In this document: one piece after another, positions 52,786 through 64,000 of the stretch
Layout of the letters: the number at the start of each line of letters is the position of its first letter
How positions within the stretch are numbered: the stretch's first letter is position 1
NCBI RefSeq assembly: GCF_030704535.1
Contig: NC_081817.1
Coordinates: 2,619,001-2,683,000, forward strand
Reading direction: 5' to 3'
Length of the DNA: 64,000 nt
Origin: Vitis vinifera
Lineage: Eukaryota > Streptophyta > Magnoliopsida > Vitales > Vitaceae
Notes under the pieces: model-generated
What the model was told of the DNA's origin: nothing
Database searches by the model: none
Seen by the model: the letters and a program-made list of their open reading frames with translations, nothing else
Translations under genes and position numbers: made by a program

Positions 52786-55700
52786 TTAGTCAAGTTCAAT
52801 ACCCTTCTCTTTTGCTGCTGCTACAACTGAATCCATGTTTCCAGTAATCTTGGATAGCATGAGATATGATTTCCAAAGCCTAATGGAAAATGGATATAGT
52901 GAGAGAGCTCTCTTGTGAAAGTTCAAGGATAGCACCTGATTATCCATTAGATTGTCCAAAATACCTGCAGCTTCTACCCAAATAAACTCCGGTGCTACTG
53001 GGATTGCCTGAGAGATTGCATTAATCAAGAGTGAGCTCCCCCAGAATAATACACTAGCAGAAGCATCCCCAGAGCTGTGGCCTCTGCTTAACAGCTGCTT
53101 ACACGCAGACATTGCCAACTGATAGTTGCAAGGTGAAATCTCCATAATGGCCTCAACAAAATCTACAAGATCCTTTAGCTTACTAGATTCCTGTGGTAAG
53201 AGAGATTGCCCATGCCATACTTCAAGAACCAAGTTCAGCAGAGAAAAATCAGATGACATAGGACTCAACATATTACTAATAAGCTGCTGGACTCTTGGCT
53301 TCTTGATGGTCTGAATGAATTTTCTTGATAATGGTTCAGAGACGGGGTAATTCTGGGAAACACTCAAATAGCCTTTCAGGATTTTCAACATACCATTGAT
53401 AGATGCATCCTCCTTTAACTCTGACCCATCAGTAAGCATAAACATGGCATGCTCTCTTACACAATGCTTAAAGTACTCAGGAGCAGCAGTCTTCAATGAC
53501 TTGTCAATTATCATGCGGGCTTCAGTAAGATCATTTTGGAATAATCTATAGAGGGAAAGATTTAGCAACCCAAACATTGCATCCATCTTGCTAGAACCTA
53601 AAACTGAAATGTCCAGATTTGATGCCAAAGCAGATTCCAAGGAGCAGCATGAATTATCGCCATCAGTGCCACTCAAACTATCATTTTGAGGACATTGAAC
53701 TTTCCAAACAGAGTTATACCAACGAGACATGATTTCTTTTGCAACATCAAAGCTTCCATTCCGGAGGGCATATTCAGCATATTGACTCCAGATACATTGA
53801 ATTCCAGGGGATTCTTTTGGCCAATTGCTTAAGGCGTCTTCAAACCCCCCAAAATTTAGACCCCCAAAATCATGCTTCTGTGTTTGTGCTGATATCAGAA
53901 CTAGTTCTAAGCAGGATGGGTACAATTTTGTATATTTATCCAACAAGTTCCTACCACATTCTAAGCTCTCGACTGCCACTACACACCGAACATGGTTGAG
54001 AGCAAACAGCTGTGCTGATCTGAGAGTAGTTTCACTTTGAAGTGATTCATTATCGAAGTATGACTCAACAGAATTCACTGCTGTTCCCATCAGCTTTAGA
54101 GCCTGCTGCTTCTCATCAGCTCTCAAGCAAACAGAAGGCCATGATATTGCAAAGAATTCCTTCTCACATTCAAATCGCTGTACTATGTCATCAGGCAGTT
54201 TCCTGTAAATTACTAAGTACACACAGCAAACCCAGAAAATACATTTGTCAGTAATTGTTAAACATGTGAGGATATCAGAGAGCGACAAAGAATGAGGCTC
54301 ATCAGAATTTGTTGCAGATGGAAGGAGTCCATAGATTCTCTGGATAGCCTTCCTAATGTTCCTGGACATGCACAAACAACCCATCATCTGCAAAAACAGG
54401 TCCAGGATGCATGCACTAGCATGCTTTGCATCCCTGTCAGAAGCAGATGCATGGCGGCAAAGTGCTGAGAGTGCAGTATCATATGCAACCAACCGTTCAT
54501 CGAGCTGTGCCCGACTATTGATGAACATAAGCCAGAGTTCATAAGATCCTTCAGTGTGTTTGATCTGGAGAACAAGAAGAGAAAGTGTATCCGTACAGAA
54601 GCAATTCAGCTCTCCAGTGAAAACATGAAACAACATAAAAGAGATAAATGAACACTATGATTTCTATAAACATTAACAACACAAGAAAAAACATTAAATG
54701 AAAGACAACAGAAATTTCAATACAAAGAAAACTAAGTTATAGTTATTTCTTAAACACTACCAGATGGACAAACTTTAATGCACATGCACCCTACACCAAC
54801 CCAGCTGGGAAGAAAAAGCTCATGAATACAATAAATTGCAGAAAGATCTATTTGAGAAACAATCTTTCTTATAAACCCTCCACACCAGCCTATCATTTCT
54901 CTCACCACAAATAACAGCAGTATGAATAAGCAACAAAACCAACTCAACAATATTTTTTTCAATCCTGAAAACTCCTCACAAATATTAGGCAACAGAGGCT
55001 CCTATTACTCTCCTCGTGCCACAAATCAGCCACCTAAGCCTTTTGTTTGCAATAATATTGAATTATAGTAGAAAACAATCTCCCGAAAGAGACTTCACAC
55101 ACCAAAAAACATGCCAAAACTTGATCCTAAAATCATTACCCTCTAAAAGACTAATTCGGGATTGGAAGTCATCCCAACCTGTTCTAATAGCTTTCTAAAG
55201 GTCCATTCCAAAAGCCTCCCTCCCTTCCCCAGAGCAAAAACGTCCTTCCTCCCTAAATTTACTGGATATAACCTTCCTCTACAAATTAGCACGCTCCACA
55301 ACTACTTACCAAGCAGGGTTTCTTTGAGTATTATTGGGTTTCTGATACCCAACCCACCCAAGGCCCTATCGGAACAAAAGTTGATAAACCAGGGGGTCTT
55401 TTTATTTTTTTTAATAGGTATTAACCAAGGGGTCTATGATCTTTGCTTGTTTGAAGGGTCATGGGTTTTGCCTTGCACAAGAAAAAAAAGGTTAGTTAGC
55501 ATGGCAGTTTCACTGGGAAGGCCAAGTAGATAGATGTCTCTATTGAGCTTATTCCGGTGTATGTTGAGAGAGCAATCAAAGCTGTTATCAAAAGATTATT
55601 TCCTCATATCTCTATTGGCTTGGTCGAGGGGGTCTCTTAATTGGAAAATTGTCCCTTTTTAGATTTTATCGACAGCTTGAGTAGGGCTGAACCCTGTGTT

Positions 55701-58700
55701 GTGCCTATTTGTTTTCATTCCTTTGTTTATTTTGCTTCAAGGTGCTACTTGTATACTCATTATGTACTTGAGTTGCACCTCCCTTTATTTGCTAGGTGCC
55801 TCTTAATAATCTTATTTGCCTACCAGAAAATATGTAGTTCTTTTTCTTGTGAACCTACAACCTTGAATTGGCTACAAAGGAGCTAAAGGACCACATTGAA
55901 ATTAGATTCAAGTCTAGGCCTGTAAAGAAAACCAAGCTGCTTATGAGCAGCTAAAACTTGGAATTTTTCCCTTTTAGCATTGCTCAAAAATGCTGACATC
56001 AAATCACAAATAAAAGCTCTGGCATGTAGAGCAGCCTAAAGGCTCTTTCAAATAAAATTCTTCCATCACAATTCAAATTGGTTCTAGTACTATTTGAAAA
56101 ATTACTCAAAGGAATGGTATTCAGTAATCTACTTTTCATCTCTTATCAAGCCAAGTGAAAGAGAGCAGTTATCCACTTCTGATTAAAGTGCAAGCTGAAC
56201 AGGATCAAGCATCGGTTTAACCAATCAAACTTGAAGAAACCAGTAGTTAGGTAATTTGCAAAATCATGGTTCAACCTTGGTCTTTTAAATGCTGAAATCT
56301 ATGTGGCAGGGGCTGACAGTATACTTTGCTAAGAAGCTTTGAAATAGATAGCAAGCACATTAAACTCATCTCTCAAAATTATCAATTACTGTAAACATTT
56401 ATATTTTAAAGAATTAAAAAACACAGAAACAACAGTGCACAGTGATACCAGCAAATACCCTTTTCCTTCACCAATTTTTTAATATGCTTATATGTACAAA
56501 CAAATCCCAAGTCCATTGCAAATTGAATTTTGAAAGAGCAACTTCATATTACTGATGAATAAAATCAACTAAATGAATACCCACAGAGCTAACAACCATG
56601 TCTAGGTAATTAGTGATAAATGGATTTAATCTTTAATTGGAATATAAAACAGCATAATATACGAATCTGAAATGAAATTCAAAATAAATAATACTAGATC
56701 TATATTGAACACAGACATGGCTTTGCTGTAACATTGCTAATGGTTATAAAGTCTAATAGTCAATCCACCAGAAGGTCTCTGCACAAATATTAGATAATGA
56801 CAGAGTAGGATAAGAAGCCTATGCCTGAAGTAAAGACTGGTTTGCTTATGCATCCACATTGAGTTGAAGTGCCATGCCACTGTGGCCTTCTTTTTGCGGA
56901 ATGGTAAGTTGCCAACCCCCCTTGATAATCTCTCACACCAAATCTCAGCCCACTCCAAGCATTACAAACAGTTCCCCATGCATTTTTGTACCCAAGTTAC
57001 TTTAGCAGAAATATGCAAGCTTAAAAAGTCTGCAACTCCTACATTATCAATGTCTTTAATGCATAAAATTGGAGTAACTTTTGGTCTGGGGGCAATCAAA
57101 GGGAGAGAACAATACAAATTAAGAGAAAATAATAAAACTTCCATTTGGGAACTTTCCATGTTCCATTTATTAAAAGTCAACCATGATCAATCTCAGAGCA
57201 GAGCCATGGGCAACCAGGAAGTTCCAAAAGGTGAGGAGAACAGCAACTACCAATGACACCTTTGCATATAAGGGCGACTGACAGAACCAAATTGCAGCTA
57301 GGTTTCTCTAGAATTCTATTACATGTCATATAATACTGAAAGCAACACTTGTATAAGGGTGGTCTCTGCATGCGTGGAAACTCCCATAGTTTTCACAACA
57401 CAACTCCATATAAGTTCAAGGCAAAAAATAACAACATACCGCATAAATGAACATGTCATCCTTTCCAATTGTCTTTTGACTGCTATAGTAAATAAGAAGA
57501 TAAACAATCCAGAGGGCTACAGATGTTGGATCAGCCTCAAGAGCTCGTGACAGCACAGAGAGGGCCTGCAAATCTCAGAAACTTGAGATGAACAGAACAA
57601 CAGGAGTTTCTAAACATAATTATACTGTTGAGAGTTAACATTTTAAGTACAATTCACAGAATTACCTTTTTCATGCCCTCTACTTTATTAACCTCCTGAT
57701 TGAGAACAAGAAGAGCCATTTCCAGAGACTGGACATTATCAGCCAAACCTTGTTTAATTTGATTCTAGGTTATACACAATGAAGGAAGTTAGAATAGATA
57801 GAAGTGCAGTACAAACAATACAACGTGAAAACTATCCATCTGTAATATGATAATAGATCTTTAAGGACTAGAAGATATACAAACATAACCACATGGGCCT
57901 AGAGAAATATAACTACAAATCATTTTAGCCCTTGAGGCCTGGCTCAAGTAGTAAAGGGATGGGGAGGGTTTGTGGGAGGTTCTAGGTTCAAGTCCCAATG
58001 GAGACAAAAATTTACCTATTAAAATAAATTTGCAATAGCAAAAAGCATTCCCTCTTTATCAGAAGGGGAACAATCTATTTTCTTGATTAAGAGAATAAGG
58101 AACAGCAAAACAAAAGCACTTAAAGGGAAAGACGATGTAAATTTCCAAGAGCTGTCATTTCATAAAGACAATCATGATCATCAAGCAATCTTTTCACAAA
58201 TTTTAAAGAAGAATTAAACAATAACAGGCGGAGAGTAAACAATACTTCAGTGACACTTGTATACTGTTGCATGCTCAAAAGAGAAGAAAAAAGATGTAAC
58301 AAAATTTGGAAACTCCCTAGCATCAGAAACAGATCATACATTTAGAGCCACAATTGCAAATAATAAATAAATAAATAACAATAAAAGGTAAAATGTACAA
58401 AACGACCACAACTGGATATCCATATTTTATAGGAGATTTCAACATCCAAAGCAACTATTTTACTAACCCTAATTAGAAAACTATGACATGAATATACATA
58501 TAACATATCAACAGCAAGGAAGGCAATTTCATCCAAGGCATGAGGATTATGACTAAACCTTTTTGATAGGTAAATAAGAGAATAGATTAAAGATTGCTAG
58601 CAAAAGGCACAGCCAAAGTACACACAGAGTACACAAAAAAGGCCTAAAGGCTAGCAAGAGAAGGAAGGGGAAAAGGAAATACAAACCACCCACACAACAA

Positions 58701-61700
58701 ACAAACCCAAACCCCTAACAAAATAGCACAAAACCAAGACAATAAGCCCCCCGAAAGCCCATCTAAAGCCATAGATCAAAGTGAGAAAACTGGACCCCCA
58801 TTGCTCCCCCCTTTTCCCTTGGCTGTGATAGCGGTGCCACTGTAATTCACCGAACATTCAAGCTTCCAGATTTCCCTCTCCAAATGAGAAGATGAAGATT
58901 TCCTACCACTCTTTGAAACCTTAACCCCATGACCTTTTCTTGCCTCAATTTTCTTCAACAAAGCAATGATTTCCTTCTCAAAACCCAACACTGACATTCC
59001 CTAAAAACTACTAAGCACAACAAATTTGCTAAGAATAATCGCAAAGCAAAACTCCTCCCCCTCCGACCGATTGCCTTCCTCCAAAGCCTTATTTACCTCC
59101 TCCCCCTCCATTTCCTCAGCCCTACTCACCACTTGCTTCCCCAAAGAACCCATCTCATCATTCCCCATGAGATCCAACAGCCTTCCATCCTGGAACAACG
59201 ATCATAGCGACTGAAAACCCGAAGGAGACCCCAAGGGACGCCCCGTCCTTGTCAATCCAACTGCCCTACCGCCTAGAACTGAAAGCCCAATTGGAAAAGA
59301 AGAGAGCCCAAAGGAGTAATTACCTTGAAAGTCAGTCGCTTCATTTAAAAGGGCTTCATTTGCCCTCGAAATCCACTCCACCAGATCCTGAACCTCCATC
59401 TTTAAGAGAGGGTCATCGAAAAGCTCCAAAGAGAAAGCAGTAGCCCTAGGTTTCCTTTGCCTCCTTTCCCATGCACTTAAAACACAGGGAGTCCAAAGAC
59501 GAGGGTCAGGGCACTAACGGACAAAACTAGCTTCCTTTAGATAAAAGGAGCTTTGGTCTGGCCCAAAGAGAGCCCATGGGCCACACCAGCAAAAGCTGGA
59601 CTTCTGGTCCCCCTTTCCTCCAAAGGGCTGAAACTGAGACGCGACCCATTTGAAAGGCCCACAACCTCATTGAGGTTGTCCCACTAGGCCCAGTACCTAC
59701 TGTGGTTTCCATCCTATCAGCCTTGGGAAGAGACACTACAAAGATGTCAGCTTTCATTCTTTCAACTGCAGAAACACTCCCTCTGCAGGGTTCCTCAAGT
59801 CTTCCAACGACATCTGGAAAGTTGCCTTTTCAGAGGACCTTCTTTCTACTCTCTCTATGGCACGTGACCCAACTTCACCTTCTTCTCCAGTCCCCCATCC
59901 ATAACTCAGAGAAGGCCCCACCTCGCTCCACCAAGGAGGAACCTCCCATCACAACGGAATCGCAAAAATAGAGGTATCTACCACCACCTGCAACGAACTT
60001 GGAATCTTCTGCCCTTTAATCCTAACCAGAACTTTGGCCCACTGCAGATTCCTTCGCTTTGTCGTGTCTTCATCAACGGCCACAAAACTCCCACAAGCTT
60101 CTCTTAGTCTTTTAGGAAAGGCTTTCCCCCAAAGATGCAAGGGAAGACCCATGATTCTCACCCAAACTTCACTATCGTCCCTATCCTCCTTGAGACACCC
60201 AATCGAGGGGTTCCACCACTCCAAGAACAAACTTTTACCATTGAACCATTTCACACCCAAGTGAATAACCCTCTCAGATTCACCACCACCTTCAAACTCA
60301 AAAAGGATGAGAAGCCCTCCTAACAAAGCCAAATGGAGCTTCCCTGTACTTCCAGCAAGACTGTGCCCATTTTCTCAAGACACTACTAAGGTCTAGCCCC
60401 CCCCCCTCCTCCCCACCCAAATCTTCCTACAAGGCTTCTTTTAAGAAATTCCTTATTTTTGTCTAGCAACTCTTTTTCCACTTCAATCCATACGGTATTA
60501 CAATGCTCAGCAAAACTACATGACCGCACCTCTGCTAACAAACCCTTTTTCCTTTTGTCGCCCTCACTAGGGACCAATACCTTCCTAGACGAAGCAAAAG
60601 GCTCCTCATCTCTCCGCAGGGCTGAGGAAACACTGAGATGAGACTTCTTAGCTTTCTGGACAAAATCTTCCATCCCCTTAGAAAACCTCTTCCTTCAGGA
60701 AACACCAAAGAAAACTTTTTTTCTTCCACAGACCACACAGAGCAAAACAAAAACCAGCCTGCTCTATTGCTGTGTAACTCTAACAAATAATGTCTACCCT
60801 CTTCCACCCAAACCTTTCTAAAGGGTTCCCCATCCTTAATAACGCAACAAGTCTCAACCCCTTCTCACAAATTTCCCCAAGCACCTTCCCTTTGACCTCC
60901 TCGATCAAAATCTCAAAGGTTTTTGAGTCAACACTGAACAAGCACTTACCACCAGGAGATTGGGTCTCAAGAGCAAAGTATTCTAATTAATTTTGTAAAC
61001 ATCTGCTGGAAGTTGCAAACAGGGCATAAAATATCAGAACTGATCCTCGTATCAAGGTTGTGACAATATGGAGATAAAGTCAACATCAGTTTAGAAAAAT
61101 GGCAAAGAAAAAATAGCAATAAACCATGGATTTGGATAACAATTACATGATATGTATGTCAACACTTAGTAGATATTGGAGATATTGATGGAGATATCGG
61201 CATATCCAGGATAATTACGACCATGGTTGTAATGCACACAAAACATCATAGTCATAAAAGAGATCAGACCAATAAATGAACATAAAACAGAATCAGTAGA
61301 CAAACCACTACGCCATTTCTAGGTTGGATATACAATGACTGCCTATTCCAACTTCCATGAACCTCCAGGCGGCCATCACTTCCATGATAGAGTGGCTGAT
61401 CTACAGGAAAATCTTTTTGAAGCAAACTTGATACAGCTAAGATAGTACTGAAACACTTCTGTCCACATTGGGAAATACACCAAGCTGGAACAGATTCATA
61501 TGAGTGCAAATCAGCATGAAGAATATCTAAGTAAACAAGATAAGTAGGTGCATCCAACACAATCCAACAAGCAAGAAACTAGGAAGGTTCTGTTGCACCT
61601 TCAAATTTTCCTTGATGTGATGACAATCCAAGATGCCAATCTGCACAAGAAGATTTAAAGAATGATATAAGCATGAAAAATGGATCTCTAAAATTTGTAG

Positions 61701-64000
61701 GGAATGTTCATACCAGCATTATCCGACTCATCATGCTGATTCATATTGTTGTTAGTATAGTCTTTCACATGTTGCCAAACACATTCTTCGTTGTTGCACT
61801 TTCCTCGAAGCTCATACATGCAAAGAGGCCAAAATGGGTCAACTGCAAGATTGCAGGTATAAGAGCCAGCTTCTCCAAAGCCATCTCTAACAGTATCCAA
61901 TGTTGAACTTGCTGTCCAAACGCTAGGCAGGATTTTGTTGGATCTGACACTGACATCCTCTTCATTGTAAGCATTATCAATGCCATTCTGCTGATCCCTA
62001 GTATGTAATCCTAGAGAACTGATTAGGGATGTAACTTTCATGTGACCAAATGCACTTCTTAGAACAAAAGGGGGTGAAAAGGTAACAGAGGTTGTTGACT
62101 GGTGAACTTCTCTTTTAGAGAATTTATCCTTAGGATCATCAGTGGGCTGAAATTCATTGTTACCAGAAAACTTTTCATAGCACTGGCGGTCAATCTCAAC
62201 AGGAATCTCAGAGATACTTGTTTCTGGCCTACCAGCACCTAAATAAATACATGAAGATGAAAAAAATATTATACATAAATTAAAAAAAAAAAATGTATAT
62301 AATAAAACCACTTATTGAGTGATAGAAGATAGATTGAAACTGAATGGAAATATCAAAAAATGGATTATCACAGTTCAGGATATCAATACATAATTCTCAC
62401 CTATGGCCACATGTTAAGCAAACAAGGAAATATAGTCATAACTTTTGAAGTCTATTAAACTTGGGGTAATATTATTGAGAAACAGAATCATTTTTACTTC
62501 AGAATATCAGATTAAGCACACAGCAAGGTAGCATGAGATTAGGTTGTCAATTATCGAAGCACCAGATCTCAAACCTTGCATTCAATCATGAGTGCATGAA
62601 TGCAGGAACCAAATTCACTGTTTACAAAAGATCAAACCCATGTTTGCAAACCCTTGTCCTATTGTTCTTCAACTTGATCACATTAGATAATTAGTGAATG
62701 TCCTTAAGAAAAACTACAAAAGAGGGTTAAAAAAAGGTATTCCCCATAGAAGAGTACAAAGAACTGGTGATTGGCATAATGGACAGAAATGAAAATGAAT
62801 GAAAAGGAAAAGGATAAAAGTAAAAATACACCCTAGGAGTCTGACAAACATGAATCATCAAATTTGTGTTCAAGATAACATAAATTTCAACTTTAATTTA
62901 ATTTAACACATTGCATGCAGATCTCAAACAAAGAACCAAGAACAGAAACTTATAATCCAAAAGGACCAACAGTTGAGAAACCAAAATTAATTTAATCATC
63001 TTGAACGATCAATCAAGCTCTTACCAAAAGGCTGAACAAGATTTTCTTAAAAGTTAGTTACCTCCAAGATCCAACTGTTGGGTTTTCTCTGCATCGGAAA
63101 ATGGTATGTTCCGCATCCTCATCTGAGTTTTGTCCCTTCCAACATTATCCTCAACCTCCCTATCAACTGCAGGTTCGATATCGTAATCATGTCCACTGTT
63201 CTTCGACAAAGTTCTCACTCCCAGCCGTGCAAATAGTTCAGACCTTAAAGTTGCTTCCAGGAGTAAAGAATCCTCAGGGCTATCAGTAGCAAATTTTGTG
63301 TTCAGCTCGTTTATTTCCTTTTCCCTTTCTTCTGAAACAGCCTCTTTTCTCCAAGACTCTGCATTGGGCTGAACAGACTCATGTTCAAATGGAAATGCGT
63401 CTTCATCTTCATCTGCAGAAATATTTGGATCATTGGATGGAGAGCACAATCTATTTGCAGCACTGCTACCCTTACGAGGCAATAACTCTGATGTACTAGC
63501 ATCAGGTTCACTACATGGTTCAGACCCCAAATTTTGTCCATCAACATGCTGATAAGGCTTGGTGAATGGTACACCATCTACACTCTGGATGTTTGAATCA
63601 TAACCTGGATTGTTAAAACCATCAAACTTAGTCTGAATCAGATTGCTCGACATGGGTATTTGAGCCAGGTCAAACTCAGACATGTTATTTGAGGAATTCA
63701 ACCCGATTGCAGCATGTTCATGCTGCCTAGAGGTCCAAAATAAACTGGAATCCTCCATAGTTAAAGATCGAAACTGTGCTGAAAACATTTCCCTTTTGCG
63801 ATAGAGATAAGTGCATCTAGCATTAGCCTCAATCAAGGCCCTTTGGGCTTTACGATAAGCTTTAAGGGCATTTCTTTCTTCAATTTCACACTTGCGCCTT
63901 TGCTCTTGAGCTTCCTCCAGCTCCTTGTCTTGCAATTCCTCAATTTCAACTAATGACTGTATGTCCATGTTATTATGTCCAGAAATGTTTATATCATTCA
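52786..64000 (-). CDS. ZFC3H1/Red1-like RNA-exosome adaptor, 5' part beyond the window
   Basis: A homologue of Arabidopsis At2g39580 (assigned from memory), the plant counterpart of ZFC3H1/Red1, which links the nuclear exosome helicase MTR4/HEN2 to polyadenylated RNA for decay. Exons in the window are 63062-64000 (open at the edge), 61714-62238, 61306-61640, 57666-57764, 57440-57565 and 52786-54564, about 1270 residues. A coiled, charged segment near 63.8-63.95 kb is followed by acidic linkers. The family zinc finger CX7CX4CX3H lies at 61769-61822 within FWPLCMYELRGKCNNEECVW. Half-a-TPR repeats follow (ALWIVYLLIYY, YELWLMFINS, CIWSQYAEYAL, RLWKSYLMLS). Exon 61306-61640 contains an in-frame TAG at 61579-61581 unless 72 nt are spliced out, so integrity is uncertain. 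Introns hold a SINE and a LINE. Confidence 0.9.
54565..57439. other. Large intron of the ZFC3H1-like gene
   Basis: A 2.9 kb intron between the exon at 57440-57565 and the last exon. Open frames of up to 123 codons at 55.0-55.9 kb and 56.9-57.3 kb show no domain I can name. Part of 54.9-55.9 kb is less AT-rich and may be an old transposon insertion, but I cannot identify it. Confidence 0.5.
57926..58040 (+). mobile_element. tRNA-derived SINE in a ZFC3H1-like intron
   Basis: Polymerase III boxes at tRNA-like spacing: A box TGGCTCAAGTAGT (57940-57952) and B box GGTTCAAGTCC (57985-57995). They are followed by a tRNA-unrelated tail beginning CAATGGAGACAAAAATTT. No cloverleaf acceptor stem forms, so this is a SINE head and not a tRNA gene. 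The 3' end is uncertain. Confidence 0.6.
58558..60990 (-). mobile_element. L1-type LINE, ORF1-only derivative
   Basis: A minus-strand non-LTR retrotransposon inside the 3.5 kb intron between exons 61306-61640 and 57666-57764. From right to left it shows the ORF1 N-terminal part (CLFSVDSKTFEILIEEV near 60.9 kb), then WVEEGRHYLLELHSNRAGWF, then the DUF4283-type region (VWVRIMGLPLHLWGKAFPKR, 59.95-60.33 kb). The ORF1 end follows (LEREIWKLECSVNYSG near 58.85 kb), then directly a typical 3' end closing ACCTATCAAAAAGG at 58558. The endonuclease and reverse transcriptase of ORF2 are missing. ORF1 is interrupted by several frameshifts and stops. The 5' end is truncated or unclear, and no target duplication was found. 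Confidence 0.8.

Noticed and set aside
54750-55900. Possible transposon fragment in a ZFC3H1-like intron
   Set aside because: Composition differs from its surroundings, but no reverse transcriptase, transposase or terminal repeat could be identified by eye.
57926-58040. tRNA gene
   Set aside because: A and B boxes are present but no acceptor or anticodon stems form; it is a tRNA-derived SINE head.
52786-64000. Reading the ZFC3H1-like locus as two separate genes
   Set aside because: The exons on both sides of the LINE-bearing intron join in phase 0 and continue the same known protein order, so one interrupted gene is simpler.

Overview
This is a window of plant nuclear DNA, AT-rich with spliced genes, from a eudicot. 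Gene content, LINE type and MITE load suggest a grapevine (Vitis) or a close relative; the species call is inference from remembered sequence character, not a search. I spliced the genes by hand, and in each complete model the exon lengths sum to a whole reading frame with GT..AG junctions.

Layout. 1-1.6 kb: promoter and first untranslated exon of a minus-strand gene lying off the left edge. 4.4-8.3 kb (-): RABE1/Rab8 small GTPase, 8 coding exons, 216 aa. 10.3-11.2 kb (-): 40S ribosomal protein S15a (uS8), 130 aa, with a 5'UTR intron and a telo-box/site II promoter near 12.6 kb. 14.6-17.5 kb (-): bHLH transcription factor, 9 coding exons, 278 aa. 17.5-25 kb: AT-rich spacer with MITEs. 25.1-27.5 kb (+): actin-depolymerizing factor, 139 aa, first intron directly after the ATG. 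27.5-32.7 kb: spacer with a MITE and a broken Ty3/gypsy-type gag element whose LTRs are inverted. 32.7-35.7 kb (+): intronless DYW-class PPR protein, 1005 aa (At2g39620-like). 37.7 kb (+): tRNA-Cys(GCA). 40.6-48.4 kb (-): complete ELP1/ELO2, the Elongator scaffold, 1316 aa in 5 exons, with a foldback PIF-type MITE in an intron. 49.0-51.2 kb: a 2.19 kb solo LTR with a 5-bp target duplication and an internal 48-bp minisatellite. 52.8-64.0 kb (-): ZFC3H1/Red1-like nuclear RNA-decay adaptor (At2g39580-like), cut by the right edge, with a SINE and an ORF1-only LINE in its introns.

Genes and context. These are mostly housekeeping genes: vesicle traffic, translation, actin turnover, organelle RNA editing, tRNA wobble modification and nuclear RNA surveillance. 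They are not an operon or cluster. From memory, ADF, RPS15a and RABE1 are also neighbours at Arabidopsis At3g46000-46060 and At5g59840-59890, while RPS15a, the PPR gene and the ZFC3H1 gene sit at At2g39580-39620, so the window looks like an unreduced ancestral block. I found no convincing new biological system. The observations most worth checking are an in-frame TAG in the ZFC3H1-like gene that a 72-nt in-frame intron could bypass, the paired ABRE boxes upstream of ADF, and the inverted-LTR element.
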